From Proteobacteria bacterium UBA6522 (lineage in GTDB: Bacteria; Pseudomonadota; Gammaproteobacteria; Steroidobacterales; Rariloculaceae): a stretch of DNA of 6,399 nucleotides. Within the stretch, counting starts at the first letter, position 1; each line of letters starts with the position of its first letter. Of the stretch, positions 1 through 4,959 are shown piece after piece. The stretch is taken from contig DJLG01000169.1 in the NCBI GenBank assembly GCA_002434915.1, positions 1 to 6,399 on the forward strand, given 5' to 3'. The translations under genes were made by a program, and so were the position numbers. Under the pieces are notes generated by a model. The model had not been told where the DNA came from. It searched no databases and saw only the letters and a list, made by a program, of their open reading frames with translations.

Positions 1-569
1 AAGAGTTCTGCAACCTCGCGAACCGCTTGTCTACCTGATTCTGCAGCTGTCACATAATCTACCAAACCCTCTTGTACTACAAAGTTTTCAAGCAAGGTTG
101 CAGAACTTTGACGAACCATAATTCTTATTCCACAAACGGACGCCATATTAAGATCATTGATATCATCAAATACACAAATCAAATTTTTATGCTCTAAAGC
201 GTAATCTCCACATAGCTCATCAACAACCTCATGCTTATTCCTTATCCCTTCATAGATAACATGAAAATGTTCGCGCTCGGCTAAAAATTGCGCTGAACTG
301 TTTGTCTCTCCTGTAATTATTGCTGTTATAGGTAACGACTTATTAAATAACCAAAAACCATAGCGCAGCATATTAGTTCCCATTGAATCAGCCTCGCTAT
401 ACGTACTAGCTAATTCAGAACCTTTAGTACCATTATTAAAGACGCCGTCCCAGTCAAAAATAAGTCCTTGGATACTCTTTAGGCGAGCCACTAAATCAGA
501 TGGGTCGGCATGAAAATTCCCACCGCGTGAAATAAAACAGTCTGCAATTTTAGAGATGTTCTTGCCCAA
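1..569 (-). CDS. KdsC-like HAD phosphatase (3-deoxy-ulosonate phosphate phosphatase family), partial, C-terminus outside window
   Basis: Read right to left, 189 complete codons are visible and the gene runs off the left edge. The family hydrolyses Kdo-8-phosphate to Kdo plus phosphate in the cytoplasm. Numbered from a TTG at 569, HAD motif I is FDWDGVF (nucleophile D39, acid/base D41), motif II is IITGE (T86), motif III is GIRNK (K112) and motif IV is FDDIND (D135, D136, D139). The tail with DYVT and a GRQAVREV segment matches the KdsC C-terminal region. Oddities are about 30 extra residues before motif I (KIADCFISRGG), a small insertion before motif II, and Glu where KdsC usually has Arg after ITG. 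No ATG exists in frame upstream of motif I. TTG 578, TTG 569, ATT 548 and GTG 491 are the start options; the first three imply overlap or near-contact with the upstream stop at 550-552, hence translational coupling. Family assignment is firm; exact substrate and start are not. Confidence 0.85.
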   Translation of the reverse strand, partial: MGKNISKIADCFISRGGNFHADPSDLVARLKSIQGLIFDWDGVFNNGTKGSELASTYSEADSMGTNMLRYGFWLFNKSLPITAIITGETNSSAQFLAEREHFHVIYEGIRNKHEVVDELCGDYALEHKNLICVFDDINDLNMASVCGIRIMVRQSSATLLENFVVQEGLVDYVTAAESGRQAVREVAEL

Positions 570-1587
570 GAAGTCCAATCTTAACCAGATCCTGAATGTC
601 CAAATGGCCAGAAGGCCGGTTATCAGCTATTACCACGATACTATCTACCTGAGACTCCTTAAAAAGATTAACCGCTTGCTCAAGAGAGGCATCTTGATCG
701 ATAGTAATTGGATTTCTTGAAAAACCAATTTTATCAAGGGTTTTTGTAAGTATCTTTTCTCCGTCCTCTTGAAGACTCCGACGTAAATCACCGTCCGTAA
801 ATATACCAGCGACATCCCCTTGTGAATTTACCAAGGTAACTGCACCTAATCTGGACTCCGTCATTTTTACCATTGCAGACGTTAAGGTCTCAGATATCAT
901 ACAAACAGGATTCTCAGGTCGCATTACATCACTGACACTCTGTGTCATTAACTGAGTATGTTCCCAAAATTGGGATGTGCCTACAGCAGTCAATGAATTC
1001 TCACAAAGACGATTTATTACGCTGAAGGGGGCTGTACAAACATGAACCCCTGCTAACAAAGCTTGGCGCACATGCTCCGGGTAACGGACCGATGAAAACA
1101 TGACCTTGGACTGATATTTATGTTTACTAATAACCTCTACACACTGCTCATATAGCTTTATCGCATCATGTCCCTGGTCTTGTAGGCGTCCTGCCAATGG
1201 ACACACAAATGCTGCACCTGCCTCAATAGCCATATACGCCTGATTAAGCGTGTAAATAAGATGAACATTAACTCGGTGTCCCTTCTTAGTAAGACGCTGG
1301 CAAGCAATTAAACCTTCATTAGAAATAGGCACTTTAAAAACTGGCTCTCGTTCTAAAGGCAAACTTAATATTCTATTTGCTTCGGCGATTATAGAGTCAG
1401 GAGAATCTCCTAATGCTTCCACTTGTAACTCAGGAACCATTCCAGACAACTTAACAATGGCCTTATCAATATCAGTTATCCCATGGCGATGCATGAACGT
1501 AGGCGTTGTAGTCAGCCCTTTAATGAAACCAAACTCTAGCGCCTGTTCTATTTCTTTAAAATCAACTGAGTCTAGGTAAAGATCCAT
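550..1587 (-). CDS. Transaldolase/fructose-6-phosphate aldolase-like domain fused to KdsD-type CBS pair
   Basis: 345 residues. Residues 1-215 are a class I aldolase barrel of the small transaldolase (FSA/TalC) type: MDLYLD start, GLTTTP at 24-29, Schiff-base lysine K85 in VFKVPIS, R134 and S166 all at the same numbers as in E. coli FSA as I recall its sequence. Differences are Glu57 aligned with FSA Gln59 (transaldolase-like), Leu131 for Tyr131, Thr28 for Asn28 and Cys129 for Ala129. Residues 219-344 are two CBS domains; GIFTDGDLRR (261-270) and the closing DLVKIGLL (333-340) match the CBS tail of arabinose-5-phosphate isomerase KdsD/KpsF. The SIS isomerase domain is absent. SD AGAAGGG lies six bases before the ATG, 11 bases after the kdsA stop, so the genes are co-transcribed. 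Likely role (inference): supply the aldose phosphate used by the KdsA homologue, under CBS ligand control. Reaction unproven. Confidence 0.9.
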   Translation of the reverse strand: MDLYLDSVDFKEIEQALEFGFIKGLTTTPTFMHRHGITDIDKAIVKLSGMVPELQVEALGDSPDSIIAEANRILSLPLEREPVFKVPISNEGLIACQRLTKKGHRVNVHLIYTLNQAYMAIEAGAAFVCPLAGRLQDQGHDAIKLYEQCVEVISKHKYQSKVMFSSVRYPEHVRQALLAGVHVCTAPFSVINRLCENSLTAVGTSQFWEHTQLMTQSVSDVMRPENPVCMISETLTSAMVKMTESRLGAVTLVNSQGDVAGIFTDGDLRRSLQEDGEKILTKTLDKIGFSRNPITIDQDASLEQAVNLFKESQVDSIVVIADNRPSGHLDIQDLVKIGLLGQEHL

Positions 1588-1598
1588 TTATAACCCTT

Positions 1599-2435
1599 CT
1601 AATGAACCGTTTGGGCTCTTACTAAATTATGTATTTCAAGCAGTGGTTTAACAAATTCTGCTAATTGGTCCAAGTAGTACTGACTTGCGGCATCACATAA
1701 TGCCTCAGGTGGATTTGGATGGGCTTCGATAAAAATTCCATCAACGCCAGCCGCTACGCCAGCCCTAGAAAGGACGGACAAAAACTCTCGAGTACCGCCT
1801 CTTGGATCTTTACTTGGAATTCCATATTTACGAATAGTATGCGTAATATCAAAAACCACGGGATACCCAATCTGGTTCAGCAATAGAAAGCTACGAGGAT
1901 CTACCACTAGATCGTTATACCCAAAAGTATAACCACGCTCCGTTAGGATAATTTTTTCACTACCAGAATCTTCAATTTTTTTGACAGGCTTAGACATATT
2001 GTCTGGCGCAATAAACTGACCATGCTTCAAATTCACCACACAATCTGTCTTAGCTGCAGCTACCACAAGTTCACTCTGCATACATAGATAAGCCGGAATT
2101 TGAATAACGTCTACAACCTCAGCAGCCGGTATAGCCTGATTTGGATAATGTATATCAGTAAGGACAGGAAGTTCGAATTGTTTTTTTAGCTTTTCTAATA
2201 TTCTGAGCCCTTCATCCAACCCAGGGCCCTGATAATACTCCAAAGAACTACGGTTATCTTTAGAGAAAGATGACTTAAAAATAAGCGGAATTTTAAGCTC
2301 CTGAGCAATGCCTTTAAGCTGCTCAGCAGTTCGCATCATTAGATCCTCAGACTCAATAACGCATGGCCCACTGATAAGGAATAATTTATCTGACCCACAG
2401 TTGATATCACTAATTTTGACGTGTTTTTTTTTCAT
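1599..2435 (-). CDS. kdsA: Divergent metal-type 3-deoxy-D-manno-octulosonate-8-phosphate synthase (KdsA family)
   Basis: 278 residues, normal length. KdsA condenses phosphoenolpyruvate with D-arabinose 5-phosphate to give Kdo-8-phosphate in the cytoplasm. Seen: GPCVIES (23-29), KSSFSKDNRSS (54-64) with the Asn-Arg-Ser typical of Kdo8P rather than DAHP synthases, QIPAYLC (112-118), K137, ERG (166-168, PEP-binding Arg) and FGYNDLVVD (171-179). Metal ligands C25, H199, E237 and D248 are all present, placing it in the metal-dependent class (E. coli KdsA has Asn at the Cys position). Odd: M119 replaces the Arg of the usual LCRQT motif, H138 replaces the second Lys of VKKGQ, and the usual QxPGG loop is RKYGIPSKDPRGG (202-214). 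These touch the sugar-phosphate end of the pocket, so the acceptor sugar may differ. First gene of the three-gene cassette. The frame is open to 2493 but holds no better start codon; only a weak SD (ATAAG) precedes this ATG. Confidence 0.88.
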   Translation of the reverse strand: MKKKHVKISDINCGSDKLFLISGPCVIESEDLMMRTAEQLKGIAQELKIPLIFKSSFSKDNRSSLEYYQGPGLDEGLRILEKLKKQFELPVLTDIHYPNQAIPAAEVVDVIQIPAYLCMQSELVVAAAKTDCVVNLKHGQFIAPDNMSKPVKKIEDSGSEKIILTERGYTFGYNDLVVDPRSFLLLNQIGYPVVFDITHTIRKYGIPSKDPRGGTREFLSVLSRAGVAAGVDGIFIEAHPNPPEALCDAASQYYLDQLAEFVKPLLEIHNLVRAQTVH

Positions 2436-2460
2436 TTCAAACTTATTTTTTGCGTCAAAT

Positions 2461-2469
2461 ATTGTACCA
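2461..2469 (-). promoter_or_regulatory. Putative extended -10 promoter of the kdsA cassette
   Basis: On the minus strand TGG-TACAAT is an extended -10 element (TGn plus five of six consensus bases), 25 bases upstream of the kdsA ATG at 2435. That would give a leader of under 20 bases. No good -35 hexamer lies 16-18 bases further up, where an eight-T run sits. Extended -10 promoters do not need one. The flanking DNA is very AT-rich. Inference from sequence only. Confidence 0.4.
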
Positions 2470-2559
2470 CTAGACTTAAAAAAAACTCCTTCTTATATTT
2501 TCATAAAGTTTTTATAGAAAAAAATAATTTTTTATCCAGCGCAGTTTGGTATTAAATAA

Positions 2560-2946
2560 TTACAAAAATCTTAATAATGTCCTCAGATCAAAAAGAAAGG
2601 TCAGACACATCAAGTAAAAAACCAACCAAATTATCAATACCAATGAAATAACTTTTGTCTTAAGTTTTTTTATTGCAAGCGCTACAAAAGATACCGCGGG
2701 TAGAAAAAAGTAAAAAATACTAAAAAATGATTGGCCCACAACCACAACAAACCAATATCTATCAGTGAAGATCCCACTAGTAAGATTTCTAACTAAAATA
2801 TCTGAGCCAAGCGCTATCAATGCAAATAATATTGTCGACGGATCTCTTATAACAAAATCTAGAAAGAGCCATACACAAACTATAAGCACTGGGCTTATAT
2901 AAAGAATTAATTTAGGTGATGGCAGCTTAAGCTCTTCAAGACTCAT
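2560..2946 (-). CDS. Small multi-spanning membrane protein of unknown function
   Basis: 128 residues; I do not recognise the family. Hydrophobic stretches at about 13-33, 38-52 (short), 64-92 and 99-119 suggest three or four inner-membrane helices. Charged loops include RDP (34-36), TDR (61-63), the basic cluster KKLKTK (93-98, probably cytoplasmic) and a basic C-terminal end DLRTLLRF. There is no signal peptide and no catalytic motif is visible. An AGG core lies about eight bases before the ATG, a weak ribosome site. It reads in the same direction as the kdsA cassette but is separated from it by a 124-base AT-rich gap carrying that cassette's own promoter, so it is probably a separate unit. 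Base use is more AT-rich than its neighbours, as expected for a Phe/Leu/Ile-rich membrane protein. A real gene is likely because the frame is open for its whole length with a coherent membrane topology. Confidence 0.65.
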   Translation of the reverse strand: MSLEELKLPSPKLILYISPVLIVCVWLFLDFVIRDPSTILFALIALGSDILVRNLTSGIFTDRYWFVVVVGQSFFSIFYFFLPAVSFVALAIKKLKTKVISLVLIIWLVFYLMCLTFLFDLRTLLRFL

Positions 2947-2977
2947 TTTTCTGCCTGATCAGAAATAACTTGCTCGA

Positions 2978-3020
2978 TGGCCACACAGATAAAGCAAAGT
3001 AAAGCGTTATCTGGCGGCCA
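2978..3020. repeat. Two-part imperfect inverted repeat (long hairpin)
   Basis: TGGCC (2978-2982) pairs with GGCCA (3016-3020), and CAGATAA (2986-2992) pairs with TTATCTG (3007-3013). A small 3/2-base internal loop separates the two stems and a 14-base loop closes the hairpin: 12 paired bases in total. It lies in the gap after the lectin-like gene (stop at 3063) and before the ATG of the membrane protein gene (2946). On the minus strand no T-run follows, so it is not a standard intrinsic terminator. It could be a 3' end stabiliser of the upstream message or a leader structure of the downstream one. Confidence 0.5.
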
Positions 3021-3028
3021 ACGAGAAA

Positions 3029-3045
3029 CCTTCATTACATGAAGG
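3029..3045 (-). terminator. Short perfect hairpin after the lectin-like gene, possible weak terminator
   Basis: CCTTCAT (3029-3035), a three-base TAC loop and ATGAAGG (3039-3045) make a perfect seven-pair hairpin 17 bases beyond the stop codon of the minus-strand lectin-like gene. In the minus direction it is followed only by TTTCTC, so the U-tract is short. Position fits a terminator; strength would be modest. A long imperfect hairpin follows immediately. Confidence 0.35.
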
Positions 3046-3062
3046 CATTCAACTCAATAAAA

Positions 3063-3725
3063 TTAGTCGGCTGCAAAGCAATAAAACAAACCGTCTCCGC
3101 CTGTCGATTCGAGATCCGACTGTGAACAACTACGGGTGCTATGCACAGCATTCCAAGAAGCACTAGGTCCACCTAGGCGATCATGATGTCCAACCACGGC
3201 ATTACCTGCATCGCCACTAGTCCAGTTACTGCAAGTAGTTGTAAAACCAGGTCCGCCTCCAGGTACAAAACCTCCATCTGGCAAATTACCCGCACTATTA
3301 GAGCCCGTTAAAATATCATGTCGGTTTGGTGAGTCGCCTGCTCCGGCAATTTCATTGCCATTCTCATCAACAGCTGTTGGCTTCCGAATATTGTTACGAT
3401 CCTCATGTAGCCCATCTACATCCCAAGCAATATAAACACCATTAGCGTTATACCAAGGGCCGTTTCCAATACGATCACGGGCATTAACTGCCGCCGCACC
3501 ACCTCCAGCAGCTTGGCTTAGATAAGCCCGCCACGTTGCATCACCTTGACCAGCAGCAGCAGCCAATTGCTGGCAATGTGCATCTGCTCCAGCTAATCCG
3601 CCTAAATTACCTCCATCACCTGGCCCTTCACTAGTGATAAAAAAGCTCATAGGCTGTTGAGCAAAGCCCGTCATAGCCACCATTCCTAAACCGACCCCTA
3701 CCGAAATAAACTTAACCATCTTCAT
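3063..3725 (-). CDS. Secreted DUF1554 / C-type-lectin-like protein
   Basis: 220 residues from the ATG at 3725. This start is preferred over the ATG nine codons upstream (3752) because AGGGGA lies six bases before it and because the protein then begins with a clean signal peptide (basic MKMVK, hydrophobic core, cleavage after GFA at 22). The mature part opens FFITSEGPGDGGNLGGLAG, then ADAHCQQLA, the hallmark of the DUF1554 (PF07588) lectin-like family also found in Leptospira lipoproteins. Later motifs are NARDRIGNGPWYN (81-93), SPNRHDILTG (132-141), CSNWTS (165-170), VGHHDR (178-183) and a closing GLFYCFA (212-218). Four cysteines remain after cleavage (C51, C165, C200, C216), enough for two disulphides as in C-type-lectin folds. 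There is no lipobox, so a soluble periplasmic or exported protein is likely. Ligand unknown. Divergent from the transglycosylase gene. Confidence 0.85.
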   Translation of the reverse strand: MKMVKFISVGVGLGMVAMTGFAQQPMSFFITSEGPGDGGNLGGLAGADAHCQQLAAAAGQGDATWRAYLSQAAGGGAAAVNARDRIGNGPWYNANGVYIAWDVDGLHEDRNNIRKPTAVDENGNEIAGAGDSPNRHDILTGSNSAGNLPDGGFVPGGGPGFTTTCSNWTSGDAGNAVVGHHDRLGGPSASWNAVHSTRSCSQSDLESTGGDGLFYCFAAD

Positions 3726-3731
3726 GTTGGT

Positions 3732-3737
3732 TCCCCT
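3732..3737 (-). promoter_or_regulatory. Ribosome binding site that fixes the lectin-like gene start
   Basis: AGGGGA on the minus strand, six bases before the ATG at 3725. The ATG at 3752 has only a weak GGG at awkward spacing. This places translation at 3725 and removes nine residues that would disturb the signal peptide. Confidence 0.7.
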
Positions 3738-3784
3738 GTAGTTCTTATTCATTAACCCATGAATTCTATTTTATTTTTACAAAA

Positions 3785-3793
3785 TTTATAACA
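3785..3793 (-). promoter_or_regulatory. Putative extended -10 promoter of the lectin-like gene
   Basis: Minus-strand TGT-TATAAA is an extended -10 (TGn plus five of six bases) about 60 bases before the ATG at 3725, giving a leader of roughly 50 bases. No convincing -35 is present. It sits in the AT-rich divergent region shared with the transglycosylase gene. Sequence inference only. Confidence 0.35.
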
Positions 3794-3870
3794 GATTGCG
3801 TCTAAAGAGAGATTATTACCATAAAAACAACACACATAATAATTTTGCTTATTTACAATAAACTGCATTA

Positions 3871-3898
3871 TTGAAATTCATCTCCGATAAAATATGTT
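3871..3898 (+). promoter_or_regulatory. Putative promoter of the lytic transglycosylase gene
   Basis: TTGAAA (3871-3876, five of six -35 bases), a 16-base spacer and TATGTT (3893-3898, four of six -10 bases) lie 45 bases before the ATG at 3944. A perfect dyad GATAAA-N5-TTTATC (3886-3902) overlaps the -10 and could be an operator. Both could be chance in AT-rich DNA. Confidence 0.3.
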
Positions 3899-3930
3899 TA
3901 TCATGTCTAAAATTCAATGCTCATACTCAA

Positions 3931-3938
3931 GGGGAGGA
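3931..3938 (+). promoter_or_regulatory. Strong ribosome binding site that fixes the transglycosylase start
   Basis: GGGGAGGA ends five bases before the ATG at 3944. The upstream in-frame ATG at 3917 lacks such a site and would place this purine run inside the coding region. The 3944 start also gives a standard signal peptide. Confidence 0.8.
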
Positions 3939-3943
3939 TTGCA

Positions 3944-4930
3944 ATGAAAATAAGCAAAATTATTCCCAAGCTAATGCTATTAATACTACTGAGCATGGAG
4001 TCTCTAGCTCAAAACCCTCAACCATTTAATGAGTGGCTTGAAGAGTTTCGGGCTGAAGCAATAGTTTCTGGAATCTCAGAGGCAACCCTAGATACTGCGC
4101 TAGTTAACGTGCAACCTGTAGAACGGGTTATCGAACGTGACCGAAATCAGGCTGAATCACGGCTTGACTTCTGGACTTATATTGATCGCGTAGTGACAGA
4201 TGCGCGTATCACAGAAGGACGTCGACGCCTCATGGAAGATAGCGTTTTGCTTCAAGATGTCTCAAATCGTTATGGCATTCCAGCTCGCGTGCTTGTTTCA
4301 GCCTGGGGGATCGAAAGTAGTTATGGGAACTATCAGGGTAATGATGGTGTTATTAGCTCACTTGTGACACTTGCCTATGATCCCCGAAGAGCCACTTTTT
4401 TTCGACGAGAGCTGCTAAATGCCTTGCGTATTATCGATGAGGGGCATATCAGTGCGGAGGCAATGAAAGGATCGTGGGCTGGGGCTATGGGCCAACTTCA
4501 ATTCATGCCATCAACATTTATAGATTATGCAAAAGATGGTGATGGAGATGGACGCAAAGATATTTGGGGTAGTTCTGCAGATGCTATCGAATCAGCTGCT
4601 AATTATATGGCTGCTTCATGGCGCCCAGGCTACATATGGGGGCGTCAAGTAGAGATACCTGATGGTTTTGATACAAGCCTAGCAGGACTTGATGTACAGA
4701 AACCACTTAACGAGTGGAGCGAACTAGGCATAAAAAGAATCGATGGGGCAACGCTGTCCACTGCAGACCTAAATGGATCGATAGTACTACCTAACGATGG
4801 TAATGAGCCTGCATTTATTGTCTACCAGAACTATCGCTCTATTCTTCGATGGAACCGGTCACACCTCTTTGCTATAGCACTTGGACACCTTGCTGATCGG
4901 ATTGGTGGACAACCTCCTCTGCAACGATAG
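3944..4930 (+). CDS. Lytic murein transglycosylase, MltB / GH103 family
   Basis: 328 residues from the ATG chosen by its ribosome site. GH103 enzymes cleave the MurNAc-GlcNAc bond of peptidoglycan in the periplasm, leaving 1,6-anhydro-MurNAc ends. A signal peptide (MKISKIIPK, then a Leu/Ile core) ends at SLA, with cleavage after residue 22. There is no lipobox cysteine, so it is a soluble form rather than the outer-membrane lipoprotein type. The catalytic Glu is E124 in WGIESSYGNYQG. Other family motifs are GSWAGAMGQLQFMPST (156-171), the DGDGDGRKDIW metal-like loop (178-188), DAIESAANY (193-201) and a C-terminal RWNRSHLFAIALGHLADRI. Length is typical and no peptidoglycan-binding C-terminal domain is visible. 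It is convergent, 27 bases apart, with the DUF6152 gene of the bactofilin operon, so a wall-remodelling context is plausible. Family certain; which Mlt subgroup is not. Confidence 0.95.
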   Translation: MKISKIIPKLMLLILLSMESLAQNPQPFNEWLEEFRAEAIVSGISEATLDTALVNVQPVERVIERDRNQAESRLDFWTYIDRVVTDARITEGRRRLMEDSVLLQDVSNRYGIPARVLVSAWGIESSYGNYQGNDGVISSLVTLAYDPRRATFFRRELLNALRIIDEGHISAEAMKGSWAGAMGQLQFMPSTFIDYAKDGDGDGRKDIWGSSADAIESAANYMAASWRPGYIWGRQVEIPDGFDTSLAGLDVQKPLNEWSELGIKRIDGATLSTADLNGSIVLPNDGNEPAFIVYQNYRSILRWNRSHLFAIALGHLADRIGGQPPLQR

Positions 4931-4940
4931 CAATAGCAGC

Positions 4941-4959
4941 AAAAAGCTTTGGTAGCTTT
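4941..4959 (-). terminator. Weak hairpin at the convergent gene ends
   Basis: AAAGCT and AGCTTT pair around a five-base loop in the 27-base gap between the converging stops, with one arm overlapping the stop of the minus-strand gene. Read on the minus strand the second arm runs into a T5 stretch (4945-4941). The stem is short and AT-rich, so only a weak terminator is suggested. Confidence 0.25.

Noticed and set aside
1..2435. Sialic or legionaminic acid pathway
   Set aside because: There is no NeuB-type synthase: the synthase has KdsA motifs (KDNRSS, metal ligands) and no NeuC, LegI or amino-sugar enzyme is present.
2484..2506. Perfect ribosome-site-like AAGAAGGAG before an eight-T run upstream of kdsA, with a tiny ATG-AAA-ATA-TAA frame just before it
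   Set aside because: It lies 51 bases from the kdsA ATG and upstream of the putative -10, no start codon follows at proper spacing, and an in-frame stop at 2493-2495 rules out a useful N-terminal extension.
2308..2517. Plus-strand open frame of 69 codons opposite the start of kdsA
   Set aside because: It overlaps the well-supported kdsA coding region and its promoter on the opposite strand, and its translation has no recognisable family or ribosome site.
2505..2535. AT-only hairpin and T-run after the small membrane protein gene as a terminator
   Set aside because: The stem consists only of A-T pairs, so it would be too weak for an intrinsic terminator; low complexity explains it.
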